Positions 10,572-20,463 of a stretch of DNA of 64,000 nt are shown here, one piece after another. Source of the DNA: Bacillus sp. CGMCC 1.16541 (lineage in GTDB: Bacteria; Bacillota; Bacilli; Bacillales; Bacillaceae_H). The notes beneath the pieces were generated by a model, which was not told where the DNA came from, searched no databases, and saw only the letters and a list, made by a program, of their open reading frames with translations. The stretch is from assembly GCF_003184905.1 (NCBI RefSeq), contig NZ_KZ821206.1, positions 175,443 to 239,442 of the forward strand. The letters are read 5' to 3'. Position 1 is the first letter of the stretch. Every line of letters starts with the position of its first letter. The translations under genes and the position numbers were made by a program.

Positions 10572-12706
10572 ACTCCCACCTTCTCTTTCTTCATATCTGG
10601 GTATTCAATTCTAGAGTGAAAAATACCGTTTAGTGTTTCACACAATGATTTTGCGATGAGTTCAAGCTCTCTTAGTGTTAAATCGCATTCATTTAATTGT
10701 TCATCTTGTAGTCGATCTTTAATAATACTTCTGACTAACCCTTCTATTTTTTCAGGAGTTGGATTGGTCATTGAGCGAACTGCTGCTTCTACACTATCAG
10801 CAATACAAATAACAGCTGCTTCTTTCGTTTGTGGTTTTGGACCAGGATAGCGATAATCCTTTTCGTCTACTTTCTCTTCTGTTCCCTCGACAGCTTTATA
10901 ATAAAAGTATTTCAGTAATGTTGTTCCGTGATGTTGTTCTGCTATATCAATAATTTCTTTCGGTAATTTATGCTTACGTAAAATCGTTGCTCCATCTGTC
11001 GCATGTGCAATAATAATATTTTTGCTTACTTCTGGAGTAAGCCTATCATGAGGGTTGCTTATATTCATTTGATTTTCAATAAAGTATTGAGGCCTTTTTG
11101 TTTTTCCAATGTCATGATAGTAAGCTGCCACACGTGCTAACAATCCATTAGCACCGATGGTTTCACACGCTGACTCTGATAAATTTGCCACCATGACACT
11201 ATGATGGTATGTTCCAGGCGTTTCGGTCAAAATTTTTCGTAACAAAGGATGATTAGGACTAGAAAGTTCAATAAGCTTCATTGTTGATAAAATACCAAAT
11301 CCGCTTTCAAAGAACGGAAGTAATCCAATGGTTAAAATAGCTGCAACAATCCCAGAAGAGATTGCCATAATACCATAATAACTTAATTCCACGGTACTTA
11401 ATTGACCATTTTTAATCAGTTGCATAGCTAAGATAATCCCTACATTGACCAGTGATACAAACAAGCCAGCCTGCAAAATCTGAGAACGTCTATGCTGTTT
11501 GCTTAAAAATAAAATACCTGCAATACTACCTAGTAAAAAGTAGGTTCCCACATGGATATTAAATGAAGTTGTCATTTCACTGTTAAAGATTAAACTTCCA
11601 CAAATAGCAAAAATCACACTTGAAATAATTGCAATTCGTTCATTAATTAAAATCCGAATAAGTAATCCTCCAATGGCAACAGGCATTAAAAAGCCAATTT
11701 CCGATAATTCCATCTCTTGAAATAAACTTAATGCTTTCATCAGTACAATTGTAATTGTAAAAATAATGACATAGAGCAAGAGCGTTCGATACGATTTCAC
11801 ATTAAAATCTTTAAAATAATACATTATAAAGCTAATCATAATGATGATCAGTAAAAGTAGCCCTACAAATGGCTGTACAGACGTTTGATCATTTAATAAA
11901 CCAACTAATTGCAATTGACGATAAATATCAGCTGTAATCAGTTGACTTTCTTCGACAATAATTTGACCTTGTTTAATTCTTACAGGTTCAATACGCTCAA
12001 CAGCTTCTTGCCTATTTTCAGCCGTTTTCTTTGGATCATAAATGACATTCGGTATAATTGAAAACTGCGCAATCTCATACATGGATTCTTTTAGTGAATT
12101 GTTGACATTTGTATAGATTAATTGATTTTTAATTTGTTCTTTTTTATTTTCCACTTCACTTACAGTAATTCGATCTTTCATGACATGATGAACACCGGTA
12201 ACAACTGCATCTTTTGCAATTGACAGCTCTTGTGGCGTAGACTGCAAAAGTTGATTAATGGTATCTGAAGAAAGGCTTTTTTGAATATCTGATGGTAACT
12301 TATCAGATAAGATGTCTCTTTTGGCTTTTAGAGATTCTTCTACATCTATACCATTCTTGTCATTTTTCTCAAAGTCTTCATTCGTTTCAATAATTGCATT
12401 AAAAATAGATGCGACTAAATCCACCCTATTTTGTGCATATTCCGTTTTTAACGTGTAAACATCTTTGACTGCCTCTTCCGCTTCTTGACGTTTTTTATCG
12501 GTACTTTCTTTATCTTCAATCGTAACAGGCGAATAAATGGTTTGAGGGGAAATTGATAATAGACGCAAATCTAATTCTTCTGGCTTTACATTACTATACA
12601 TAGACGCATACAACACTACTCCTAGTATCGTATATAGACCAATTTGGATGAGCCGAAGTCGTTCGATTTGTGCCATTGTTTGTTTCATCATTCCAAACTT
12701 CGACAC
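10568..12706 (-). CDS. pgpH: Cyclic-di-AMP phosphodiesterase PgpH (7TM-HD protein)
   Basis: Membrane HD-domain hydrolase that degrades the essential second messenger c-di-AMP to pApA (YqfF in B. subtilis). 712 residues. One N-terminal helix, an extracellular 7TMR-HDED domain (residues about 40-270), seven membrane segments (about 275-480), and a cytosolic HD domain with '[13 protein letters not shown]' and 'AAYYHDIGK'. GTG start chosen: AAAGGAGG lies seven bases upstream, giving the usual length; the longer frame starts 13 codons earlier without an SD. First gene of the pgpH-ybeY-dgkA-cdd-era run. Confidence 0.95.
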   Translation of the reverse strand: MSKFGMMKQTMAQIERLRLIQIGLYTILGVVLYASMYSNVKPEELDLRLLSISPQTIYSPVTIEDKESTDKKRQEAEEAVKDVYTLKTEYAQNRVDLVASIFNAIIETNEDFEKNDKNGIDVEESLKAKRDILSDKLPSDIQKSLSSDTINQLLQSTPQELSIAKDAVVTGVHHVMKDRITVSEVENKKEQIKNQLIYTNVNNSLKESMYEIAQFSIIPNVIYDPKKTAENRQEAVERIEPVRIKQGQIIVEESQLITADIYRQLQLVGLLNDQTSVQPFVGLLLLIIIMISFIMYYFKDFNVKSYRTLLLYVIIFTITIVLMKALSLFQEMELSEIGFLMPVAIGGLLIRILINERIAIISSVIFAICGSLIFNSEMTTSFNIHVGTYFLLGSIAGILFLSKQHRRSQILQAGLFVSLVNVGIILAMQLIKNGQLSTVELSYYGIMAISSGIVAAILTIGLLPFFESGFGILSTMKLIELSSPNHPLLRKILTETPGTYHHSVMVANLSESACETIGANGLLARVAAYYHDIGKTKRPQYFIENQMNISNPHDRLTPEVSKNIIIAHATDGATILRKHKLPKEIIDIAEQHHGTTLLKYFYYKAVEGTEEKVDEKDYRYPGPKPQTKEAAVICIADSVEAAVRSMTNPTPEKIEGLVRSIIKDRLQDEQLNECDLTLRELELIAKSLCETLNGIFHSRIEYPDMKKEKVGV

Positions 12707-12774
12707 GTTAGGTCCTCCTTTTACACAAAAATGAGGGTAAAACATCAGTCAATAAACTTAAAAAAGTAGATTTA

Positions 12775-12840
12775 CATACAACATCCCTTGCCTCTTTATC
12801 CATTGATGTTACTGGATTTCGGGGCAAGGGATGTTGTATG
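12775..12840. repeat. Perfect 18-bp inverted repeat with 30-base centre
   Basis: CATACAACATCCCTTGCC is repeated in inverse at 12823-12840 with no mismatch. The centre has a second stem (ATCCA with TGGAT). Lies between phoH and pgpH. There is no T-run right after it on either strand, so it is not a simple terminator. Confidence 0.75.
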
Positions 12841-12878
12841 CTGAGCCAAACAGGCTTTTTTGCCCCATTTGTCTCAGC
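12840..12878. repeat. Second palindrome adjoining the first (GCTGAG...CTCAGC)
   Basis: GCTGAG-CAAA-GGC, TTTTTT loop, GCC-TTTG-CTCAGC with small bulges. It directly continues the preceding inverted repeat and ends 13 bases before the phoH stop. It may end phoH transcription. It resembles palindromes at 36752 and 53926. Confidence 0.6.
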
Positions 12879-12890
12879 CCGATTTTTTCA

Positions 12891-13847
12891 TTAAGCTTTT
12901 TCATAAGCTTCTACTATTCGTCTCACAAGAGGGTGGCGAACCACATCTGATTGCTCTAAGTGAATGAAAGAAATACCATTTACCCCTTTTAAAATATCAC
13001 TTACCACTTTCAGTCCTGATTCAACGCCTTTTGGTAAGTCTACTTGCGACACATCTCCAGTGATCACCATCTTTGACCCAAACCCTAATCGCGTTAAAAA
13101 CATCTTCATTTGTGCTGGTGTCGTATTTTGAGCTTCGTCCAAAATGACAAATGCATCATCCAACGTTCGACCACGCATATAAGCAAGGGGAGCAATCTCA
13201 ATGACTCCTCGTTCAATTAAACGCTGTGTATGTTCTGTACCTAATACATCATGAAGCGCGTCATATAGAGGCCGCAAGTAAGGATCTACTTTTTCTTTTA
13301 AGTCTCCTGGTAAGAACCCTAGACTTTCACCAGCTTCAACAGCTGGTCGCGTTAAAATAATGCGCTGTACCATTCCGTTTTTTAACGCATTAACAGCCAT
13401 AACAACAGCCAGATAAGTCTTCCCTGTTCCTGCTGGACCAATTCCGAAAATCAAATCATTCTTTTTAATTGCGGATACATATTGACGTTGTCCTAACGTT
13501 TTAACACGAATGGATTTACCTTTTACATTTTTCGTGATTTCTTCTTCATATATATCCTCAAAGAATTCTAACGATCCATCTTTCGCCATTTGAATCGCAT
13601 ACACAACATCTCGCTCTGAGATTGTAATATTCTTCCGGATAATATGTAGGAGTTTCTTTAGAATTTCTTCTACTTTTTGTACAGAGGAAGCTTCACCGGA
13701 CAAACTTACGGCTTCTCCACGTGTTACAATTGATACACCTGTTTCTTCCTCAATGCGCTTTAGATGAGCATCTTGTGCCCCAAATAAAGCAATTGCTTCG
13801 TTTAAATCTTCAAGTTGTAAATTCATTGTAACTAGCTGTTCTGACAT
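12891..13847 (-). CDS. phoH: PhoH family ATPase
   Basis: P-loop ATPase of the PhoH/PhoH-like group, linked in other bacteria to RNA metabolism and ribosome assembly near ybeY and era. 318 residues. N-terminal KH-like region, Walker A 'GIGPAGTGKTYLAV' at about 135-148, Walker B 'AFVILDEAQNTT', and 'TRLGFGSKMVITGD'. SD AAGGAG before the ATG; only three bases separate it from yqfD. Confidence 0.96.
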   Translation of the reverse strand: MSEQLVTMNLQLEDLNEAIALFGAQDAHLKRIEEETGVSIVTRGEAVSLSGEASSVQKVEEILKKLLHIIRKNITISERDVVYAIQMAKDGSLEFFEDIYEEEITKNVKGKSIRVKTLGQRQYVSAIKKNDLIFGIGPAGTGKTYLAVVMAVNALKNGMVQRIILTRPAVEAGESLGFLPGDLKEKVDPYLRPLYDALHDVLGTEHTQRLIERGVIEIAPLAYMRGRTLDDAFVILDEAQNTTPAQMKMFLTRLGFGSKMVITGDVSQVDLPKGVESGLKVVSDILKGVNGISFIHLEQSDVVRHPLVRRIVEAYEKA

Positions 13848-13850
13848 TCC

Positions 13851-15038
13851 TCAATCTCCTTGGATAATTGGTTGAGTAATTGCAATATTTTCTATAACTT
13901 GGTAAAGTATTGATAATTTTACTTTACCATTGTCCTCACGTTGGTGCAAAACTTTTTCACCTTTTATTTTACCATCTTCATCTAACTTTAGCATGACTTG
14001 TTCTCTTCCATCTTTAATTCCTTGCTGAACCGCCTCTACAACGGAATAGTTTCGTTCAATCTCTTCTTGTTCTCGTACTGTTATTGTTTCATATGCAATT
14101 GGAAGTTTCCACTTTAAAAAGTAAATCGGTTTTTTTACGCTTTCAATTTTTTTCGTTTTGTATTCTTCATTTTTAAAGCCCCAGATCGGTAGTCCTAAAT
14201 GACCAATGTGAAAGTAATGCTTCACGTAGGAATTACCTGTCACCACTTGAAACTTTGTTTTAAGCGGAATCACTACCTCAGACTTGTACCATGTTTCACC
14301 AAACACTTTTCCTTTTGCTGCAATTACTTTTTGATTCCCTTCTTTTCCAATCAAACCTGATACAAGTGGCTGCCCACGCTCTACAACCTCATTCACTTTT
14401 ACAAGTGGTTGTCCTTTTTCGATGAACATATTTGTAATGGTTGCTTTTTTTCCTGCAACAATATGTTGAGGTGATAATTGATCTTGTGCTTTTGGTTCAT
14501 TTTTTTCAACCACTTGGAAATGATAAGATGTTCCTTTCACTTCTACCCCTACCCAAGTGATGTTACTCATATTATTCGTTAGTTTATACTGAATCATTTC
14601 AGGACTATCAAGTAAAAATTGTAATCTCCCTTGTTTTACGCCCATTCCTTCAAGTTCTTTCATAATTGCATGCTCGGTATGAGGCTGAGCTCCGGTAATT
14701 TCAACTCGCCAGACCATATTAGAAAGCAACGTTAAAATAGTTAAAAACGCCACAAGCCCCAATACAAACCCACCATTTTTAATCATTCGCTTCATAACAA
14801 ACGGTAACCCTTGTCTTCTTCTAAAATAAAGCTTACAGTCCGCGTCTCGAATAAGCACGCGAACTTTTGATAAATCTTTTAATAACATTTCTGCAGATAC
14901 ACTTTCATGATTGACTCGTTTTATGTTCAACAAATGAATGTTCTGCCGAATACACTGATTTAGAAACCGTTCAATTCCCTTTCCTTTGATTGAAATGCCA
15001 ACTGTTCCGGTCACAAAGTTTGTCCATTCGTTTTTCAT
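13851..15038 (-). CDS. yqfD: Sporulation protein YqfD
   Basis: Membrane-anchored protein of the sporulation YqfD/stage IV family; in B. subtilis it is made in the mother cell under sigma-E. 395 residues. An N-terminal cytosolic part of about 90 residues, one membrane helix ('[17 protein letters not shown]'), then a large extracytoplasmic domain with '[15 protein letters not shown]'. AAGGAGG precedes the ATG. It follows yqfC after 17 bases, and the pair is probably one transcript. Confidence 0.93.
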   Translation of the reverse strand: MKNEWTNFVTGTVGISIKGKGIERFLNQCIRQNIHLLNIKRVNHESVSAEMLLKDLSKVRVLIRDADCKLYFRRRQGLPFVMKRMIKNGGFVLGLVAFLTILTLLSNMVWRVEITGAQPHTEHAIMKELEGMGVKQGRLQFLLDSPEMIQYKLTNNMSNITWVGVEVKGTSYHFQVVEKNEPKAQDQLSPQHIVAGKKATITNMFIEKGQPLVKVNEVVERGQPLVSGLIGKEGNQKVIAAKGKVFGETWYKSEVVIPLKTKFQVVTGNSYVKHYFHIGHLGLPIWGFKNEEYKTKKIESVKKPIYFLKWKLPIAYETITVREQEEIERNYSVVEAVQQGIKDGREQVMLKLDEDGKIKGEKVLHQREDNGKVKLSILYQVIENIAITQPIIQGD

Positions 15039-15055
15039 TTGCTTCCTCCTTGATT

Positions 15056-15337
15056 TTACTGTTCTAAATACGTCACTTCGTTAATTTTGCCTTCTAATAC
15101 TAGTTCTTCTGGAAGAATAACTTTAATCACAAGACCCTCTCCTTTAACGAGCATCTGCCCTTGTTTCAGTAATACTCGTATTTCTGTATCAGAAAAGGCA
15201 AGAAGCCCTTTGTGGTTTTCAATATATATATGAATTTGACCAACCATTGTAATTCGAGGAAGATCTGTTAAGACATCAGCGGGTAGTTCCATATGATTTG
15301 TAATCCATCGCTTCATGTTTTTCCATGTTTTGCCCAT
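15056..15337 (-). CDS. yqfC: Sporulation protein YqfC
   Basis: 93-residue YqfC family protein ('[20 protein letters not shown]', '[14 protein letters not shown]', C-terminal '[13 protein letters not shown]'), expressed in the mother cell in B. subtilis. Exact role unknown. The ATG follows a run of T; its only SD, AAAGGGGG, is the 3' arm of a terminator-like hairpin, so read-through message from floA would have this SD masked. Confidence 0.93.
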   Translation of the reverse strand: MGKTWKNMKRWITNHMELPADVLTDLPRITMVGQIHIYIENHKGLLAFSDTEIRVLLKQGQMLVKGEGLVIKVILPEELVLEGKINEVTYLEQ

Positions 15338-15344
15338 AAAAAAG

Positions 15345-15381
15345 AACCCCCTTTCATCTCATATTTATGAGAAAGGGGGTT
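15345..15381 (-). terminator. Terminator-like hairpin whose 3' arm is the yqfC SD
   Basis: Minus strand: AACCCCCTTTC pairs perfectly with GAAAGGGGGTT (11 bp, with an inner stem TCATA/TATGA), followed by C-TTTTTT and then the yqfC ATG. It can end transcripts from the floA side and hides the yqfC ribosome binding site. Confidence 0.85.
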
Positions 15382-15388
15382 ATTGTAT
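15362..15388 (-). promoter_or_regulatory. Possible sigma-E promoter of yqfC-yqfD
   Basis: Minus strand: GTGATACA, 14 bases, CATAAATA. Spacing equals the sigma-E consensus and the -10 keeps CATAnA, but the -35 is only a partial match. Transcription would start inside the hairpin, dropping its 5' arm. Inference from sequence only. Confidence 0.4.
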
Positions 15389-15397
15389 CACATCTAT

Positions 15398-15928
15398 TTA
15401 TCTTTTATAAATTTGTCGTTTCGACTTTGGTGGGCCAAGGATCTCTGACCATATCACACCTTCTACTGCTTTTTTTCCATTTATAGATAATCTACCAACG
15501 TTTTTTCGACTTGTACGCTTTGGTGAATTCACCATTGTACGAGTAGCCATATTTTGAGAACTTGTTTGTTCAACCGCTTCTTTTCGTGCTTTTGCTTGCG
15601 CGGCTTTTGCTTTTAAACTTGCTAACTTCTCTTGTAACTCTTGAACATTTTTCTGTCCTTTCACGTCGTCTATACGTGTTTCCATTTGGCGCTTTTGTTC
15701 TTCAACTTTTTCCGCCATTGTTCTTTTAGGACTATCAATGTTCGGTTGTTGAAATGGACGTTGTGGTGCTTTGTTGTCTTTTTGCTCACGAGGTCGTTCT
15801 GGTGCTTTGTTTCTTTCTTTTGATTGTTCAACAAAGCGCTGATACACATTTAAGATTAGCCCACCAATAATCACTACAATAAACATGTTGCTCAATAAAA
15901 AATTGATTACATACTCAATTATGTTCAT
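15398..15928 (-). CDS. Membrane-anchored charged protein at the yqfB position
   Basis: 176 residues. One N-terminal membrane helix ('FLLSNMFIVVIIGGLILNVY'), then a highly charged Pro/Gln/Lys/Arg-rich cytosolic tail with a coiled-coil-like stretch ('VQELQEKLASLKAKAAQAKAR') and a C-terminal block 'VIWSEILGPPKSKRQIYKR'. Function unknown. It lies 32 bases after floA, where B. subtilis has yqfB; by position it may be a flotillin-associated protein. Its SD AGGAG can pair with CTCCT just after it (loop GAAGA), a small hairpin that could dampen translation. Confidence 0.75.
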   Translation of the reverse strand: MNIIEYVINFLLSNMFIVVIIGGLILNVYQRFVEQSKERNKAPERPREQKDNKAPQRPFQQPNIDSPKRTMAEKVEEQKRQMETRIDDVKGQKNVQELQEKLASLKAKAAQAKARKEAVEQTSSQNMATRTMVNSPKRTSRKNVGRLSINGKKAVEGVIWSEILGPPKSKRQIYKR

Positions 15929-15960
15929 CAGGAGTCTTCCTCCTTTGAATTAACCATTTT

Positions 15961-16947
15961 TTACTTCTCTTCGTCTTGGTCGTTTGTTAATTTACCAATT
16001 GAATCGCGCATTTCTGTATCAGCATCGATGTTTTTAATGTTCATATAATCCATGACGCCAATGTTTCCTGAGCGTAACGCTTCTGCCATTGCGAGTGGTA
16101 CTTGCGCTTCTGCCTCCACAACTTTGGCACGCATTTCTTCAACTTTGGCACGCATCTCTTGTTCTTGTGCAACAGCCATCGCTCTTCTTTCTTCCGCTTT
16201 TGCTTGAGCAATGTTTTTATCTGCCTCTGCTTGATCTGTTTGTAGTTCAGCACCAATATTTTTCCCAATATCAATGTCGGCAATATCGATTGACAAGATT
16301 TCAAAAGCAGTCCCTGAATCTAGTCCCTTTCCTAAAACAGTTTGAGAAATTAAGTCTGGATTTTCTAATACCTTTTTATGATCAATAGACGAACCGATTG
16401 TACTAACAATCCCTTCCCCTACACGTGCTACAACTGTATCCTCACCTGCACCACCGACTAAACGATCAATATTGGCACGAACGGTAATACGAGCTTTTGC
16501 TTTGACTTCAATTCCATCCATCGCGACACCAGCAATAAACGGCGTTTCAATCACTTTTGGATTAACACTCATTTGTACCGCTTCTAATACATCACGGCCT
16601 GCTAAATCGATTGCTGCACAACGTTCAAAACTTAAATCAATATTTGCACGATGGGCTGCAATTAACGCATTTACGACACGGTCGACGTTACCACCTGCTA
16701 AGTAATGGCTCTCTAACTGATTAATATTTACATCTAATCCTGCTTTACTTGCTTTAATCAACGGATTTACAACACGAGACGGAATCACTCGTCGTAATCT
16801 CATTCCAACCAATGTAAAGATACTAATTCGCACCCCTGCTGCTAATGCAGAAATCCACAGCATGACTGGGACAAATGTAAAGAAAACAGCTAATAAAATC
16901 ACACCTAAACCAATTGCTAAAAAGAACAATAATGTACCTGGTTCCAT
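15961..16947 (-). CDS. floA: Flotillin-like protein FloA
   Basis: SPFH-domain scaffold of bacterial functional membrane microdomains. 328 residues. N-terminal hydrophobic hairpin ('[26 protein letters not shown]'-region, residues about 5-45), SPFH domain ('[20 protein letters not shown]'), then an Ala/Glu-rich coiled coil ('[19 protein letters not shown]', EA repeats). AAAGGAGG precedes the ATG giving MEPGTLLFF. Upstream yqeZ encodes its usual NfeD partner, 89 bases away. Confidence 0.96.
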   Translation of the reverse strand: MEPGTLLFFLAIGLGVILLAVFFTFVPVMLWISALAAGVRISIFTLVGMRLRRVIPSRVVNPLIKASKAGLDVNINQLESHYLAGGNVDRVVNALIAAHRANIDLSFERCAAIDLAGRDVLEAVQMSVNPKVIETPFIAGVAMDGIEVKAKARITVRANIDRLVGGAGEDTVVARVGEGIVSTIGSSIDHKKVLENPDLISQTVLGKGLDSGTAFEILSIDIADIDIGKNIGAELQTDQAEADKNIAQAKAEERRAMAVAQEQEMRAKVEEMRAKVVEAEAQVPLAMAEALRSGNIGVMDYMNIKNIDADTEMRDSIGKLTNDQDEEK

Positions 16948-17036
16948 TCTTCTTATTCCTCCTTTAATTGTTTTACAAAGTTTAATCATAACACCTTACA
17001 CGTTACGTTGTTACGTAAACACCTATAGATATTGCC

Positions 17037-18362
17037 TTATTTTTTTAGATCAGTTAATTTTCTGACCACAACTCTTGACCCTTCTACCTTTACTACTTTC
17101 ACTTTTACATCTTTAGGTAAATAACTACCTTCTGTTACAACATCGATATACTCTTCATCAACTAAAACAGTTCCTGAAGGACGTAGCGGCGTAATCGTTA
17201 AACCTTCTTTTCCTAGTAACTCTTTACGATTATGATTTGACACATATCCTGATTCTGTATTCATAGAATCCTTTAAGACAATCTTTTTAAATGCTGATAA
17301 CCGTTTGCCAAAAAACTTCATCATTACAAACGCACCTCCGATTGCAACTACAATCGCGATTAACAAAGAAATCCCCATCAACATGTAGTTATCTGTTGCC
17401 ATAAAGAAGCTTGCTACAATTGCACCTAATCCAATAATCCCAAGAATGCCTCCTGCGACAAATAACTCTAAAATAACAAGCAAAATGCCTATAGAAAACA
17501 AAATAATAGACTCCATCCCCGCTAATCCAGCTACAAGGTGTCCGTAAAAGAAAAGCAGCAATGCCCCCACTCCCATTGAGCCCGCCAATCCAAAGGTAGG
17601 CGTGTAAAGTTCAATAATGAGACCTAAACTTCCAATAGAAAGCAAAATTGGTACCACAACAGGATGTGTAAGAAAGCGAGCAAGCTTTTCAGCAAATGTT
17701 ACTTCCATTGTCTTGACTTCGGCATTCGCATAACCAACTTGTTGTAATAACTCATCTAAGTTAGCAACTGTACCTTCTGAGTACTTTACACGTAATGCTT
17801 GCTCTGGCGTTAAGGTTAACAACTTTCCTTTTCCAGCTCCTAAATCTGGTAAGTCAATATCTTTATCAGCCATTGCTAATGCATATTCAGGATTTCTCCC
17901 ACTTTGTTCAGCAGCACTTTTCATGGCAGACAACCAATACGATTGTGCTTTTTGATCAGCTGCATTCCCTTCTTGGTCAATGACAGCTGCAGAGCCCATC
18001 GCTGAGCCAGGGGTCATATAAATCTCATCTGCATTTAAGGCAATATAAGCACCGGCTGATAATGCATTTTTATTTACAAATGCAATAACGGGTAATTCGG
18101 TCGATGTTAATTGCTTCCCAATTTCCGAAGCAGCATCTACAGCTCCACCTGGGGTATTAATATCTAGCACAATAAGATCTGCCCCTTGCTCTTCTGCTTC
18201 CGTAATGCTTCGATTAATAAATGCAAGCAATCCTTTTTCAACTGTTTCTTCTACAGGTATAACGTATACCGTTTGCTTTTCTGCGGATATTGAATGAAAA
18301 GGAAGAAGCAAAATAAAAGCCATTACAAATGAAATAATCCATATGCCTCGTTTAATCGTCAC
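17037..18362 (-). CDS. yqeZ: NfeD-family membrane serine protease YqeZ
   Basis: NfeD1b-type protein that pairs with flotillins. 441 residues. Signal-type N-terminal helix ('GIWIISFVMAFILLLPF'), ClpP-like protease domain with 'DINTPGGAVDAA' and the Ser-Lys dyad region 'ALSAGAYIALNADEIYM', four to five membrane helices (about 225-370), and a C-terminal NfeD OB fold ('GLTITPLRPSGTVLVDEEYIDVV'). GTG start chosen: GGAAGGAGGG lies six bases upstream; the longest frame begins 40 codons earlier without an SD. Confidence 0.93.
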   Translation of the reverse strand: MTIKRGIWIISFVMAFILLLPFHSISAEKQTVYVIPVEETVEKGLLAFINRSITEAEEQGADLIVLDINTPGGAVDAASEIGKQLTSTELPVIAFVNKNALSAGAYIALNADEIYMTPGSAMGSAAVIDQEGNAADQKAQSYWLSAMKSAAEQSGRNPEYALAMADKDIDLPDLGAGKGKLLTLTPEQALRVKYSEGTVANLDELLQQVGYANAEVKTMEVTFAEKLARFLTHPVVVPILLSIGSLGLIIELYTPTFGLAGSMGVGALLLFFYGHLVAGLAGMESIILFSIGILLVILELFVAGGILGIIGLGAIVASFFMATDNYMLMGISLLIAIVVAIGGAFVMMKFFGKRLSAFKKIVLKDSMNTESGYVSNHNRKELLGKEGLTITPLRPSGTVLVDEEYIDVVTEGSYLPKDVKVKVVKVEGSRVVVRKLTDLKK

Positions 18363-18570
18363 GTTTTCCCTCCTTCCTTCAGCTTGTAAATCATTGTCAC
18401 TATATATACGACCTCCATCACAAATAGTTTCAATTTTTTTAAAAAGTTTATGTAAATAATCTAGATGATTTGACTGAGTCATCGATAGGTAGACGATATA
18501 GTCGTTCTCACAAGGTACTTTTAGAAATTAAAACTCTCCCATATACATATTATTCCAGACTATCTCAAAT

Positions 18571-18604
18571 AAAAAAACACCTTACAAATGTAAGGTGTTT
18601 TTTT
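18571..18604. terminator. Terminator after yqeY (bidirectional)
   Basis: AACACCTTACA and TGTAAGGTGTT with a 3-4 base loop, A-run on one side and T-run on the other. It touches the yqeY stop and closes the rpsU-yqeY unit. Confidence 0.92.
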
Positions 18605-19046
18605 ATGCTAATTGTTGAAGAACGAGCTTGTTAACAAGAGCACCGTCTGCTTTACCTTTTACTTTAGGCATAAGAGCTCCCATTACTTTTCCCATATCTG
18701 CTTTAGAGGAAGCTTGCACTTCTTCAATGGTTTCATTAATAATGTTTGTTAACTCTTCTTCAGTTAGCTGCTTAGGCGCATAAGCTTCTAAGATAGCTAG
18801 TTCAGAATGAATTTTATCAACAAGATCTTGACGACCTGCTTTCTCAAATTCATGGAGGGAGTCTTTACGTTGTTTTAATTCGCGAGAAATAACCGTCAAC
18901 TCGTCTGCTTCAGTTAGGTCAGTACCTAATTTAATAGCTTCATTTTGAAGAGATGCCTTTACCATGCGAATCACAGTAAGTTTCTCTTTTTCTTTGTTTT
19001 TCATCGCTTGCTTCATATCGTTGTTTAAACGCTCGAGAAGACTCAT
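18603..19046 (-). CDS. yqeY: GatB/YqeY domain protein
   Basis: 147 residues, helical YqeY protein with the tRNA-binding-like C-terminal domain also found in GatB. Motifs: '[18 protein letters not shown]', '[16 protein letters not shown]', C-terminal '[18 protein letters not shown]'. Precise role unknown. It follows rpsU by 14 bases, as in many Firmicutes, and shares the rpsU promoter. Confidence 0.96.
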   Translation of the reverse strand: MSLLERLNNDMKQAMKNKEKEKLTVIRMVKASLQNEAIKLGTDLTEADELTVISRELKQRKDSLHEFEKAGRQDLVDKIHSELAILEAYAPKQLTEEELTNIINETIEEVQASSKADMGKVMGALMPKVKGKADGALVNKLVLQQLA

Positions 19047-19060
19047 AAATACACCCTCTT

Positions 19061-19234
19061 TTAGAACTTGCGTTTTCTAGCAGCTTCAGATTTTTTCTTA
19101 CGCTTTACGCTAGGCTTTTCATAGAATTCGCGCTTTCTTGCTTCTTGAATAGTACCAGATTTAGATACTGTACGTTTGAAGCGACGAAGAGCATCTTCAA
19201 GCGATTCGTTTTTACGAACAACTGTTTTTGACAT
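19061..19234 (-). CDS. rpsU: 30S ribosomal protein S21
   Basis: 57 residues, the full S21 length: begins [20 protein letters not shown], ends with a basic tail '[12 protein letters not shown]'. Binds 16S rRNA near the anti-SD region. SD GGAGGGAGGG lies upstream of the ATG. Its 5' untranslated region, about 65 bases, carries CATGTC-AAA-GACATG (19281-19295), a small hairpin right after the transcription start that could be regulatory. yqeY follows in the same transcript. Confidence 0.98.
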   Translation of the reverse strand: MSKTVVRKNESLEDALRRFKRTVSKSGTIQEARKREFYEKPSVKRKKKSEAARKRKF

Positions 19235-19304
19235 TCTAATTCCCTCCCTCCGAACAAAACAACTACATCATAATCAATAACATGTCAAAGACATGTCTTT
19301 TGCA

Positions 19305-19333
19305 ATTATAATATAATGCTCTCTCAAGGTCAA
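19305..19333 (-). promoter_or_regulatory. Sigma-A promoter of rpsU-yqeY
   Basis: Minus strand: TTGACC, exactly 17 bases, TATAAT. About 70 bases before the rpsU start. Confidence 0.85.
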
Positions 19334-19446
19334 CTGCTTTCACAAAACAAATACACTCAACCATTTTATTGCTCTTTACTTTATTTTGCGATTCAGTCAT
19401 ATCTAACATAACTTGTCTATAAAAATGAAAAGAAGAGGTGAAAAGG

Positions 19447-20382
19447 ATGCTTCAAGTACTTTCATTTTTTGCTGTCTATATTGCCATTTTCATATTCGGA
19501 ATGACCGTGCTACGTACCGGTTTATACAACGTGTCAAAACATAAAATGAAACAATGGTTAATGCAAATGACAAAAAACCCTTTACAAGGCATGTTAATCG
19601 GAACGTTTGTAACGGCGATTTTACAAAGCAGTTCGGCTGTTATGGTCTTAACTGTCGGGCTCGTTGCCACAGGTTATTTAACATTTAGACAATCGATTGG
19701 TATTATTTTAGGTACAAATATTGGTACAACAATTACAACTGAACTCATTACGTTTCCTATCGATCAATTTGTAGTGCCTATGTTAGTGATAGGTGCTATC
19801 TTACTTCTATTTTCGAATGTGTTTATTTCATGTCTGGGTGCAATGCTATTTGGATTAGGGTGTATCTTCGTCTCTATGAATGGATTTGAGCATTTAGCTG
19901 TTCCCCTTTCGCAATTACCTTCGATTGAAGGTGTTATTCAACAAGCAAATACAAGCGAACTATTAGGACTATGGATTGGGACCTTTATCACCGCCATCAT
20001 CCAATCAAGCACAGCTACCACCGGAATTATTATGAGCTTCTTAAATGAAAACATTTTGTCTCTTCCAGCTGGTATTGCTATTCTCTTTGGTGCAAACATT
20101 GGTACATGCATTACTGCTCTTCTTGCTAGTATTGGTTCAAGCCGTGAAGGCAAATTAACTGCATTCGCCCATGCGTGGTTAAATGTATTTGGCGTTCTCT
20201 TCTTTTTCCCATTTATACAAGCATTCAGCACGATTGCTACTAAACTCACTCAATTTCCTGATGCACAACTTGCACACGTCAGCTTAATTTTTAACATCGT
20301 TTGCTCTCTTTTAGCACTGCCACTCACAAGTTTATTAGCCAAATTTATTATTAAAGTACACGGGGGTGAAATGGTTCGATAA
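19447..20382 (+). CDS. yqeW: Na+/phosphate (anion) cotransporter family protein YqeW
   Basis: 311 residues, all hydrophobic, eight to nine membrane helices. Two copies of the Na/Pi-cotransporter motif are visible: 'GTFVTAILQSSSAVMVLTVG' and 'GTFITAIIQSSTATTGIIM', each followed by 'GTNIGTTIT' or 'GANIGTCIT'. The QSS(S/T)A repeats bind substrate in this family. Transported ion unproven. ATG chosen because AGAGGTGA lies six bases upstream; a GTG three codons earlier overlaps that SD. Placed next to rpsU as yqeW is in B. subtilis. Confidence 0.92.
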   Translation: MLQVLSFFAVYIAIFIFGMTVLRTGLYNVSKHKMKQWLMQMTKNPLQGMLIGTFVTAILQSSSAVMVLTVGLVATGYLTFRQSIGIILGTNIGTTITTELITFPIDQFVVPMLVIGAILLLFSNVFISCLGAMLFGLGCIFVSMNGFEHLAVPLSQLPSIEGVIQQANTSELLGLWIGTFITAIIQSSTATTGIIMSFLNENILSLPAGIAILFGANIGTCITALLASIGSSREGKLTAFAHAWLNVFGVLFFFPFIQAFSTIATKLTQFPDAQLAHVSLIFNIVCSLLALPLTSLLAKFIIKVHGGEMVR

Positions 20383-20392
20383 AGAAATAAAG

Positions 20393-20436
20393 AAAAAGGT
20401 TTATGGAAAAAGAACTTTTTCCATAAACCTTTTTTA
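20393..20436. terminator. Bidirectional terminator between yqeW and deoC
   Basis: AAAAAGGTTTATGGAAAAAG pairs with CTTTTTCCATAAACCTTTTT around AA; almost perfect 20-bp stem with T-run on both strands. Serves the two convergent genes. Confidence 0.95.
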
Positions 20437-20463
20437 TGACTAAAACATTTATAAGTTGAACAA

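Noticed and set aside
16041-16304. 87-codon minus-strand frame inside floA
   Set aside because: Shadow of the Ala/Glu/Lys-rich floA coiled coil in another frame; no SD.
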